Position numbers and translations under genes: made by a program. Shown here in pieces: positions 1 through 5,788 of a DNA stretch of 5,788 bases (positions are counted from its first letter, which is position 1; the number at the start of each line of letters is the position of its first letter). Under the pieces are notes generated by a model. The model was not told where the DNA came from. It was given only the letters and a program-made list of their open reading frames with translations, and ran no database searches. The DNA is from Parvularcula sp039033795 (GTDB lineage: Bacteria > Pseudomonadota > Alphaproteobacteria > Caulobacterales > Parvularculaceae): positions 1 to 5,788 of the forward strand of contig JBCCBY010000205.1 of assembly GCA_039033795.1 (NCBI GenBank), read 5' to 3'.

Positions 1-453
1 CGAGAACTCGTCGCCGCAAGCCTCGGAGATACTCCGCCCCTCCGCATCAAGATAATAGGGCTTGCCAGAACAGGTTCCCAACCGAGGATTGTCAGACATT
101 TTATCGATGAGGCCTTCAAAATACCCATACGGAAGATCAAGGTCCAGATCGATTTTACAAACAAAGGCGTAATCCTGCAGGCGAACCGTCGCTAGCCCAT
201 AATCGAAGGCCTCGATCACGCCGCCCCCAACTTTCCGAAAGCCTCGATCTTCGCGTTGGATCAGTTCGATAAAATCATGCTTGGCAGCATACTCGCGTGC
301 GATGTCTGGTGTTTCATCGTCCGATCCATCATCGACGATGATGAACTTGGTCGGCGGCACGGTTTGGCTGACAATGGAATCGAGCGTCCTGCGCATGAAC
401 TTTGCTTCGTTGCGGCACGGCCCGATCAGGACATAGGCACGTGGGTCCGTCAT
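1..453 (-). CDS. Glycosyltransferase family 2 (GT-A fold), C-terminal part beyond the window
   Basis: Probably transfers a sugar from a nucleotide-sugar donor during surface polysaccharide assembly, in the cytoplasm or at the inner membrane face. Translating leftwards from the ATG at 453-451 gives 151 residues with no stop before the edge, so the C-terminus is missing. It opens with a beta strand and the motif GPCRNEA (residues 11-17), then the GT-A nucleotide-binding segment IIVDDGSDDET (38-48). RGFRKVGGGVIEAF (70-83) and KIDLDLDLP (100-108) follow. The latter holds the DXD metal site (D102, D104) in a KxDxDxxxP setting known from a bacterial GT2 subfamily. The start is well supported: AAGGAG lies on the minus strand at 466-461, seven bases upstream, and the ATG overlaps the TGA of the preceding GT4 gene (ATGA). 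The donor and acceptor cannot be read from the sequence. Confidence 0.9.
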   Translation of the reverse strand, partial: MTDPRAYVLIGPCRNEAKFMRRTLDSIVSQTVPPTKFIIVDDGSDDETPDIAREYAAKHDFIELIQREDRGFRKVGGGVIEAFDYGLATVRLQDYAFVCKIDLDLDLPYGYFEGLIDKMSDNPRLGTCSGKPYYLDAEGRSISEACGDEFS

Positions 454-1655
454 GACGCTGCTCCTTCAAAAATAGCTTCTAGACGATTGAGGTTCACGTC
501 CATCGAAAACTCCTGATGAAGATGATCGTGTGCTGCCTTGCGCACCCGCAGACGGTTGGGCTCATCGGTCAGTGACCTATCCATGCACGCAGCCAGACTT
601 TCTGGGGCCGCGGGCGCAGAGAGGTACCCGGTTTCGTTGTCGATAATCAGTTCTGGAATCCCCGTGAGCCTGGTGGAGACCACTGGAATTCCATGGCTCA
701 TCGCTTCCATCAGCGCCACGGGGATACCATCCTTATCGCCCTGGCGATCGGCACGGCAGGCCAAAACAAAGAGGTCGAGCTGACCGAGCCACTGCTGAAC
801 CTGCGAGTTCGACATCGCACCCAGCATGGTGATGGAGTTGTGGAGGCCGTGTTGCTCGATCCTCGTCTCCATCGCATCACGCTCGGGGCCCTCGCCGACA
901 ATTTCGAGGGTCGCGCCTGGAGCACCGGTCCGGTAAAGCGCGAAGGCATCGATCAGATCGAGCATCCCCTTTTTCTCCACGAGACGCCCCAGCGATCCAA
1001 TGCGCGGCGTTTTGCGAAGAGGGGTATACGGAGGCAATTCCGGCGGCAGGTCGGGAAGCCCGCAACGGACCACGGAGAGTTTGTCCGTTGGTAAGCCCAT
1101 GGACGCCAAGAGGTCGACGTTAAAGCGAGAGATCGTCGGAAACCCAACAGAACGGTCTGCTTTTTTCTTTAACAGAAGCGCATTCTCATACAAATCATTC
1201 GCGTGCCCCATAACAGAAAAAGGGATTCCGGACGCGATGCTGGCATACATCGCAATTTGCGCTGGAAAGTGCGCGAAATGAACATGCAAATGCTCAACGC
1301 CCGCCGTCTCCAGGCGCTTGGCAAGACGCAAGCCAGCAGCAGCTTGCCACACCAATCCCAGCGCTTTTCGGCTTTCCAGTAGCCCATGCAGCACATCGTC
1401 AGCCGCGCGGAACAAGGTGCGAGCCGCGCTTTGTGGATGGGCTGATGCGTAGTGAAGACTGCCTGTGATCTGCTGCCCCACAGGACCGTAAAGGACATCC
1501 ACATCATCAAGATCGATATCGGTTGCGCGCGCTGATGGGCTGCGCACCGTGAAAACATCGACGCGGTGTCCGCGCGCTCTCAACGCAAACACCTCGCGGT
1601 AAACAAACGTCGCCGATAGGGCAGGAATTTCAGGGCCGAGATAGGCGATATGCAT
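450..1655 (-). CDS. Glycosyltransferase family 4 (GT-B fold), colanic acid WcaL-like
   Basis: A 401-residue retaining-type glycosyltransferase, a usual length for GT4. It probably adds a sugar to a lipid-linked or polysaccharide acceptor at the cytoplasmic membrane face. The N-terminal Rossmann domain starts with IAYLGPEIPALSATFVYREV (3-22), a form of the PxLSxTF opening seen in exopolysaccharide GT4 enzymes, and carries HVHFAHFP at 124-131. The C-terminal domain has the donor-binding strand GSLGRLVEKKG (220-230), EIVGEGPER (251-259) and the motif DGIPVALMEAMSHGIPVVST (309-328), followed by GIPELI. The usual EX7E pair appears as D309 and E317, a change found in this subfamily. The start is supported by GGGGAG at 1667-1662 (minus strand), six bases upstream. 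It is the first gene of the visible leftward unit and is coupled to the GT2 gene by an ATGA overlap. Similarity to WcaL/AmsK-type enzymes is from memory of motifs; the substrate is unknown. Confidence 0.92.
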   Translation of the reverse strand: MHIAYLGPEIPALSATFVYREVFALRARGHRVDVFTVRSPSARATDIDLDDVDVLYGPVGQQITGSLHYASAHPQSAARTLFRAADDVLHGLLESRKALGLVWQAAAGLRLAKRLETAGVEHLHVHFAHFPAQIAMYASIASGIPFSVMGHANDLYENALLLKKKADRSVGFPTISRFNVDLLASMGLPTDKLSVVRCGLPDLPPELPPYTPLRKTPRIGSLGRLVEKKGMLDLIDAFALYRTGAPGATLEIVGEGPERDAMETRIEQHGLHNSITMLGAMSNSQVQQWLGQLDLFVLACRADRQGDKDGIPVALMEAMSHGIPVVSTRLTGIPELIIDNETGYLSAPAAPESLAACMDRSLTDEPNRLRVRKAAHDHLHQEFSMDVNLNRLEAIFEGAAS

Positions 1656-1696
1656 GGCGCGCTCCCCGGATGCTGCCTCAGACCGACCCCGCTAGG

Positions 1697-1710
1697 ATCG
1701 TAAGCACGAT
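1697..1710. repeat. Short inverted repeat, possible operator half-sites
   Basis: The arms ATCGT (1697-1701) and ACGAT (1706-1710) are perfectly complementary and separated by AAGC. The repeat lies 42 bases upstream of the GT4 start and about 95 upstream of the protease start, a position compatible with a repressor or activator site. Five-base arms arise often by chance, so this is only a candidate. Confidence 0.25.
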
Positions 1711-1794
1711 GGTTTCAACGTCTCGTAAAGGCGTTTGCGCATGCGTTAGAGCTTTCATGGTCGTTTTGTGGCCTGTAACGCTCAAGGTCGAAAC

Positions 1795-1800
1795 GAGAGG
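1795..1800 (+). promoter_or_regulatory. Ribosome binding site of the degQ-like gene
   Basis: GAGAGG sits five bases (TTTTT) before the ATG at 1806. It fixes this ATG as the start and places the signal peptide at the very N-terminus of the product. Confidence 0.7.
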
Positions 1801-1805
1801 TTTTT

Positions 1806-3194
1806 ATGCGATCCTGTTTGCCTGTTCTCTTGTTGCTCATGGCGTTGCCGGCATCAGCGCAAACGAGCCAGCCGCGGAGCGATGTAGAGCTTCGAGCAAC
1901 CTATGCGCCGGTTGTCCAGACAACCGCCCCGGCGGTGGTCAACATCTACACCCGCCGCACGGTCCAAACGCGGACACGAAGTCTCTTTGACGATCCTTTT
2001 TTTCGGCAGTTTTTCGGTGACGTCGCGCCTGGGCCAACCCGAGAGCGGGTGCAGTCCTCGCTCGGGTCCGGCGTGATCGTGGATCCAGCGGGCATCATCG
2101 TCACCAACAACCATGTCATCGACAACATGGACGAGATCAGGGTGGAGCTTGCTGATCGCCGAGAATTCGATGCCGAGGTGCTGCTGACGGATCCCCAGAC
2201 GGATTTGGCGATCCTTCGCGTTGAGGCCGACGAGCCACTGCCGGTGCTTGCATTTGCGGACAGCGATGAAGCGCAGGTTGGCGATATTGTTCTCGCGATC
2301 GGTAATCCTTTTGGCGTCGGTCAAACCGTAACGTCCGGTATCGTCTCCGCGCTCAGCCGAACCAATGTATCGGTCTCTGACTTTCAATTTTTCATTCAGA
2401 CCGACGCGGCGATCAACCCAGGCAATTCAGGAGGTGCTCTCGTCGATGTCGATGGCCGCCTTCTGGGTGTGAACACAGCGATTTACTCGCGGTCGAGGGA
2501 GTCCAACGGAATCGGATTTGCCATTCCTGGTAACCTGGTGCGTCGCGTGGTGACCTCAGCGGTCGGAGGCGACACCATGGTCCGTCGTCCTTGGCTCGGC
2601 GTTGTCGGATCAGACGTCGATGCCCGTCTGGCTTCGGCTATTGGTCTTGATCGTCCGAAGGGGGCGATTATCAGTCAGGTTTATCCGGACGGACCAGCCG
2701 ACCGTGCGGGTCTTCAACAAAGCGATGTCGTCCTCGCGATCGACGGTAAGGACGTCTCCAGTGGCGAAGCGTTGCGCTATCGCCCTGCGACCGGGGAAGC
2801 CGGTGAGCGCATCGACGTGCTGTTCTTACGCGATGGGCGCGAGCGGACCATCCGTGCACGACTGGCCTATCCTCCAGAAACGCCTGAAAAGGATGAAACG
2901 CGACTTGATGGGCGCCACCAACTCTCCGGCGCAACGATCGCTAACCTTTCGCCGGCATTGGCTGAAGAGCTCGGCCGAAGTCCCTTTGAGGAAGGTGTGG
3001 TGGTCTTGAGTGTTGCACCAAACAGCATTGCTCGGCGCTACCGTCTTCGTCAGGGTTCGGTGATTATCGCGATCGATGACCAAGAGACCGCCAGTGTTGC
3101 TGACGTGGAACGTGCTTTGCGCGGCGGTGCTGTGGAAGTGGTGACGCTCAAAGACCAACGCGAGCAAACGGTCCGCTATCGGCTTTCAAGATGA
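1806..3194 (+). CDS. degQ: Periplasmic Do-type serine endoprotease (DegP/DegQ/HtrA family)
   Basis: An exported protease-chaperone that degrades or refolds damaged envelope proteins. The 462-residue product begins with a Sec signal peptide: an R near the start, a leucine-rich core, and ASA before Q19 as the likely cleavage site. There is no lipobox cysteine. The trypsin-like domain spans about 30-255 with a complete triad: H103 in NNHVID, D133 in TDLAIL and S208 in NPGNSGGAL. The LA-loop region (about 55-82) is short, closer to DegQ than DegP. PDZ1 (about 262-355) starts at PWLGV; PDZ2 (about 373-460) starts at LSGATIANL. Two PDZ domains argue against DegS, which has one. The linker PPETPEKDETRLDGR resembles that of alphaproteobacterial homologues. 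Its TGA overlaps the rarA ATG. The family is certain; degQ rather than degP or mucD is a best guess. Confidence 0.93.
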   Translation: MRSCLPVLLLLMALPASAQTSQPRSDVELRATYAPVVQTTAPAVVNIYTRRTVQTRTRSLFDDPFFRQFFGDVAPGPTRERVQSSLGSGVIVDPAGIIVTNNHVIDNMDEIRVELADRREFDAEVLLTDPQTDLAILRVEADEPLPVLAFADSDEAQVGDIVLAIGNPFGVGQTVTSGIVSALSRTNVSVSDFQFFIQTDAAINPGNSGGALVDVDGRLLGVNTAIYSRSRESNGIGFAIPGNLVRRVVTSAVGGDTMVRRPWLGVVGSDVDARLASAIGLDRPKGAIISQVYPDGPADRAGLQQSDVVLAIDGKDVSSGEALRYRPATGEAGERIDVLFLRDGRERTIRARLAYPPETPEKDETRLDGRHQLSGATIANLSPALAEELGRSPFEEGVVVLSVAPNSIARRYRLRQGSVIIAIDDQETASVADVERALRGGAVEVVTLKDQREQTVRYRLSR

Positions 3195-4489
3195 GCCTGT
3201 TTGACGCGGCTGGATTGGGGGACGACCTTCCAGCACCGCTTGCTGAACGTTTGCGGCCACAGCGACTGGATGATGTGGTGGGGCAGGAGGCGCTGCTCGG
3301 GCAGGGCGGTAAACTCCGGTCTCTGCTCAAGGCACCGTCACTGCCATCACTGATCTTTCACGGGCCTCCGGGCACGGGGAAGACGACCATGGCGCGCCTC
3401 ATCGCCCAGGAGACGGGTCATGACTTTGTGCAGCTTTCAGCAATCTTCACAGCGGTCGCTGACCTCAAAAAAGCGTTTGCAGGGGCTGAGGCCAAACGCG
3501 CTGCAGGCCAACGAACACTTTTGTTCGTCGACGAACTTCACCGCTTTGATAAGCGCCAGCAGGACAGCTTTCTACCCCATATGGAATCTGGGTTGGTCAC
3601 GCTTGTCGGCGCGACGACGGAAAACCCCTCTTTCGCTCTCAATCGTGCGCTCTTGTCGCGTGCCGTGGTCTTAAAACTTGAGCGACTAGAACCTGACGCG
3701 ATGGCCATTCTTCTCCAACGAGCGGAGAACATGGTGGGCGAACCACTTCCGCTCACGGAGGAAGGACGATCGACACTGATCTTGATGGCGGATGGTGACG
3801 GCCGTGCGCTCTTGTCGCTGGCGGATCAGGTGATCGCCGCGGCGCCTGGTGAACCAATGGGTGCTGACGATTTGCGCCGATCGTTCAGCAGCAGAGCAGC
3901 CGCTGGCGATCGTTCAGGCGATGTGCACTACGATTTGGCAAGTGTCCTTCAAAAGTCGATCCGCGGTTCGGATGATGACGCTGCGCTCTATTGGACCGCC
4001 AGAATGCTTGAAGCAGGCGAAGACCCGATGTTTATCTTCCGGCGGCTGATTGTCATCGCAAGCGAGGATATCGGCAACGCCGACCCCCGGGCGCTTCCTT
4101 TGGTGGTCGCAGCAAGGGATGCTTTTCGGCAACTGGGAGAGCCCGAGGGCCACATCGCCCTTGGCCAAGCTGTGGCTTTTCTCGCAGCGGCGCCCAAATC
4201 CAACGCTGCTTATGTTGCGTTCAAGAAGGCGAAGTCCTTGGCGCGCGCCACAGGTTCACTGCCGCCCCCGCCCCATGCCGTGAACGCACCCACTCGCCTC
4301 ATGAAAGAAGAGGGCCGCGGTGAGGGGTATATCTATGACCATGATGCTCCCGGTGGTTATGCCGGGCTCCGTTACCTGCCCGAAGGCGTGGAAACCGAGC
4401 CCCTCTATCAACCGACGGATCGTGGGGGTGAAAAGGTGATGGCGGAGAGACTGGCGTTCTACCGCAAGAGACGAACCGCCAAGCCTTGA
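3191..4489 (+). CDS. rarA: Replication-associated recombination protein A (AAA+ ATPase)
   Basis: RarA (MgsA, homologous to eukaryotic Mgs1/WRNIP1) is a cytoplasmic ATPase related to clamp loaders that acts at stalled replication forks. The 432-residue length is normal. Visible in order: the N-terminal PLAERLRPQRLDDVVGQE (16-33), typical of clamp-loader relatives; Walker A GPPGTGKT (58-65, K64); Walker B LLFVDELHRF (110-119, D114 and E115); sensor 1 GATTENPSF (140-148); a likely arginine finger, R157, in LLSRAVV; and sensor 2 in DGDGRALLSL (201-210, R205). The C-terminal tetramerisation region carries the family signatures KSIRGSDDDAALYW (255-268) and ASEDIGNADPRAL (290-302), with NAPTRLMKEEG at 365-375. 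All catalytic parts are present. The ATG overlaps the protease TGA (ATGA), and no strong ribosome binding site precedes it, so translation is probably coupled. Confidence 0.96.
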   Translation: MSLFDAAGLGDDLPAPLAERLRPQRLDDVVGQEALLGQGGKLRSLLKAPSLPSLIFHGPPGTGKTTMARLIAQETGHDFVQLSAIFTAVADLKKAFAGAEAKRAAGQRTLLFVDELHRFDKRQQDSFLPHMESGLVTLVGATTENPSFALNRALLSRAVVLKLERLEPDAMAILLQRAENMVGEPLPLTEEGRSTLILMADGDGRALLSLADQVIAAAPGEPMGADDLRRSFSSRAAAGDRSGDVHYDLASVLQKSIRGSDDDAALYWTARMLEAGEDPMFIFRRLIVIASEDIGNADPRALPLVVAARDAFRQLGEPEGHIALGQAVAFLAAAPKSNAAYVAFKKAKSLARATGSLPPPPHAVNAPTRLMKEEGRGEGYIYDHDAPGGYAGLRYLPEGVETEPLYQPTDRGGEKVMAERLAFYRKRRTAKP

Positions 4490-4517
4490 TCTTTCTCTGT
4501 GCCGTCGGGGCATGGAT

Positions 4518-4536
4518 CGGTAGCGGTTCGCTGCTG
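4518..4536 (+). other. Small hairpin in the gap downstream of rarA
   Basis: CGGTAGCG pairs with CGCTGCTG around a GTT loop, giving eight pairs of which two are G-U. It starts 28 bases after the rarA stop and has no T-run, so it fits an mRNA 3' stabilising stem or chance better than an intrinsic terminator. Confidence 0.25.
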
Positions 4537-4550
4537 TCGAGATGCAGGAT

Positions 4551-4598
4551 CCAGCAAACCGGGCTTGCGGGCCCTATCTCCCCAGCATGGCCTTTTTT
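4551..4598 (+). terminator. Weak candidate terminator after rarA
   Basis: Downstream of rarA, an imperfect stem CCaGCAA/TTGCgGG (4551-4557 with 4565-4571) and an alternative GGGC/GCCC stem (4561-4564 with 4571-4574) precede a run of six T at 4593-4598. The T-run directly follows GGCC (4589-4592), which could instead pair with GGCC at 4570-4573 or 4600-4603. No single strong hairpin abuts the T-run, so intrinsic termination is only possible, and readthrough into the next genes cannot be excluded. Confidence 0.25.
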
Positions 4599-4627
4599 CG
4601 GCCTTCCGCTTCGCGTAAACTCGGGTC

Positions 4628-4633
4628 AGGAGG
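4628..4633 (+). promoter_or_regulatory. Strong ribosome binding site of the 41-residue gene
   Basis: AGGAGG is a full Shine-Dalgarno core, six bases before the ATG at 4640. It is the best ribosome binding site in the window and is the main reason to treat the short reading frame as a real gene. Confidence 0.75.
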
Positions 4634-4639
4634 GGATTC

Positions 4640-4765
4640 ATGCGGTTTGTGATCTTTCTTTTGACCCTCGTTGTTCTCTCCCTTGCCGTCCTCTACGTTT
4701 TGGGGGATCGACGTCAGCCATTGTCCGTTCCGATCACACAGGAGGTCGAGCTCGAGGCTCGATAA
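4640..4765 (+). CDS. Small single-pass membrane protein, 41 residues, function unknown
   Basis: I do not recognise this protein. It encodes 41 residues ending in TAA at 4763-4765. Residues 3-22 form one strongly hydrophobic helix rich in L and V, flanked by R2 and by DRR (23-25). The rest is a short polar tail, QPLSVPITQEVELEAR (26-41), ending acidic. There is no AXA cleavage motif after the hydrophobic stretch, so it is more likely a membrane anchor than a cleaved signal; the charge on both sides leaves orientation open. Support for reality comes from the AGGAGG site at ideal spacing and from tight packing with the next gene, which starts five bases after this stop. It may be the first gene of an operon with that exported protein, or follow from readthrough of rarA. 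It is easily missed because of its length. Confidence 0.7.
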   Translation: MRFVIFLLTLVVLSLAVLYVLGDRRQPLSVPITQEVELEAR

Positions 4766-4770
4766 TCGGC

Positions 4771-5788
4771 ATGAAAAATCTGATGATCGGCTTCATCGCT
4801 GTCGTCGCAACGGCGCTTCACGCAGCGGCGGCGCAGGTTGAGCGCGCGCGTTTCGATGATGGTTCTTTCGGACTTGGTATATTGACCGATGGAGACGCCT
4901 TGTCACCGGCGCTTTGGCAAGGCGCTGGCGCGCGCGACATCAAAGAGCAACTCGACGCCGTCCCCACTGCTTTTGATGACCCGGCGAAGCGTTTGATCTT
5001 GCGCCGCGTTCTTCTTTCGCCAGGGGACAGCCCGCGGGACGCAGACGAGGCCCTTGCGGGTCTTAAACTCCGTCGAGCCGTGGAAGCGGGTTATGTGCTT
5101 GAAGCTGCGGCGCTGGCGGAGCTGACCTCGGGTCTTGCGATGCGACCGACACTGGCGGAGAGCGTCGCCTACCGTGATCTTTTGCTTTTGGACTATGATC
5201 GGGCCTGTGCGCGGGGAGCAGGTTTGCGAGAGGGGCGGCAGTCGCCCTTTTTTGTCCGTTTGCGCGCCTTTTGCTACTTGCATACCGGTGAAGCCGCAGC
5301 TGCTGAACTGACCATCAGCCTCGCCAATGAAGAGGGCGTTTTAAGTGCTGAAGACGAGGCCGCGCTTCGGTCACTGAGGATCGGTTTTCCAACAGCCACG
5401 ATGCCCGAAAATGCGCTTCAATACGCATCATTTCGAAAAGTAGGTGGTCTGATCACCGAGTCGGATGTTGAAACCGCAACAGCGCCGATCGTCACGGCGA
5501 TTGCCATGGATGACGGTGTCGGCAACGCCGCTCGGGTGGCGGCGTTGCGCCGGGCGGCGCTGGAGGATTTAATGCCCGCACGGGATCTCGGCCAAGTTGC
5601 TGAGTCTGTTCCCGGGACAAAAATCGCCCAAGATGTTGGCTTTGTTCGCGCGTTGCCCCAGGGTTCAGGCGCGCGCGCCGGCGCTATTGGCGAGGCGCTC
5701 GCTGCTCACCTCGATGATCCCGCAGGATTTGTCCTCCGTTCAAAGATCTTCGGGACAGAGATCGCATCGACAGCGCCCGATGTGGCAA
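4771..5788 (+). CDS. Exported protein of unknown function, alpha-helical, C-terminus beyond the window
   Basis: The reading frame stays open for 339 codons to the right edge, so the full protein is longer. It starts with a Sec signal peptide: K2, a hydrophobic stretch over about 4-16, then HAAAA before Q22, with cleavage likely after A21. The mature part is rich in A, L, R, D and E, with helix-pair segments such as 73-82, 93-120 and 160-187 (FFVRLRAFCYLHTGEAAAAE). This suggests a helical-repeat (TPR-like) scaffold, but no canonical TPR motif is clear. Its only cysteines, C146 and C168, could form a periplasmic disulfide. I see no enzyme motif. The ATG follows the small membrane gene's stop by five bases and lacks a good ribosome binding site (GAGG at 4754-4757 is 13 bases away), so coupled translation is likely; ATG 4783 is a weaker alternative. 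Confidence 0.8.
   Translation, partial: MKNLMIGFIAVVATALHAAAAQVERARFDDGSFGLGILTDGDALSPALWQGAGARDIKEQLDAVPTAFDDPAKRLILRRVLLSPGDSPRDADEALAGLKLRRAVEAGYVLEAAALAELTSGLAMRPTLAESVAYRDLLLLDYDRACARGAGLREGRQSPFFVRLRAFCYLHTGEAAAAELTISLANEEGVLSAEDEAALRSLRIGFPTATMPENALQYASFRKVGGLITESDVETATAPIVTAIAMDDGVGNAARVAALRRAALEDLMPARDLGQVAESVPGTKIAQDVGFVRALPQGSGARAGAIGEALAAHLDDPAGFVLRSKIFGTEIASTAPDVA

Larger units (their letters stand above)
1656..1805. promoter_or_regulatory. Divergent intergenic region between the GT4 and degQ-like genes
   Basis: Both flanking genes point away from this 150-base stretch, so promoters for both are expected here; that is inference from layout. I could not find a convincing -35/-10 pair on either strand. 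Visible structure includes a perfect inverted repeat ATCGT-AAGC-ACGAT at 1697-1710 and the palindrome CGCATGCG at 1738-1745. On the minus strand, TACGAT (1702-1697) could serve as a -10 box but has no good -35 partner. There are no clear envelope-stress (RpoE) or heat-shock (RpoH) elements, although these would be natural for a Do protease. Confidence 0.4.

Noticed and set aside
256..1281. Several plus-strand open frames (256-516, 538-783, 693-1094, 1000-1281) inside the glycosyltransferase region
   Set aside because: They lie opposite two well-supported glycosyltransferases and show no domain motifs; they are antisense shadows.
1738..1745. Palindrome CGCATGCG upstream of the protease
   Set aside because: An eight-base palindrome in GC-rich DNA is common and nothing ties it to a known regulator.
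1670..1990. Plus-strand 106-codon frame crossing the intergenic region into the protease gene
   Set aside because: It overlaps the protease signal peptide and N-terminus out of frame, lacks a good ribosome binding site, and its product has no family features.
1854..2387. Minus-strand 177-codon frame opposite the protease gene
   Set aside because: It is fully antisense to the catalytic domain of a clear Do protease, and its sequence has no recognisable motif.
4616..4621. TAAACT as a -10 box for the small membrane gene
   Set aside because: The matching -35 position is a plain T-run with little resemblance to TTGACA, so a promoter call is not supported.
4635..4639. GATTC (a GANTC methylation site of the CcrM type) just before the small gene's ATG
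   Set aside because: GANTC sites occur elsewhere in the window by chance, and this one is in the translation initiation region rather than a promoter.
4459..4641. Minus-strand 60-codon frame covering the gap downstream of rarA
   Set aside because: It overlaps the rarA end and the small gene's ribosome binding site; its charged, low-structure product shows no features of a real protein.
4903..5283. Minus-strand 126-codon frame opposite the exported protein gene
   Set aside because: The opposite frame has a signal peptide and stays open to the window edge; this one is a compositional shadow in GC-rich DNA.

Overview
The window looks like chromosomal DNA from an alphaproteobacterium. The evidence is the GC-rich third codon positions, the style of the DegQ-like protease (short loop region, two PDZ domains, alphaproteobacterial-type linker) and a protease gene feeding directly into rarA. 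The genus cannot be fixed from sequence alone. No IS element, phage gene, CRISPR array, tRNA or rRNA is visible, and no gap between genes exceeds about 150 bases.

Layout: (1) 1-1655, minus strand: two glycosyltransferase genes read leftwards. A GT4 enzyme (450-1655) comes first, and its stop overlaps the start of a GT2 enzyme (453 leftwards) that runs off the window edge. (2) 1656-1805: a divergent intergenic region that should hold the promoters for both directions. (3) 1806-4489, plus strand: an exported Do-type serine protease (degQ/htrA-like) and the AAA+ protein RarA, joined by a four-base ATGA overlap. (4) 4490-4639: a 150-base gap with weak hairpins and a T-run, possibly a terminator. 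(5) 4640-5788, plus strand: a 41-residue single-pass membrane protein with a near-perfect ribosome binding site. Five bases after its stop comes a large exported protein of unknown function, cut by the right edge.

How they fit together: the glycosyltransferase pair probably decorates or assembles a surface polysaccharide. The protease works in periplasmic protein quality control and RarA acts at stalled replication forks in the cytoplasm; their tight coupling suggests co-expression rather than a shared reaction. The last two genes look like an envelope pair. They are the least understood part of the window, but nothing here clearly amounts to a new defence or mobile system.
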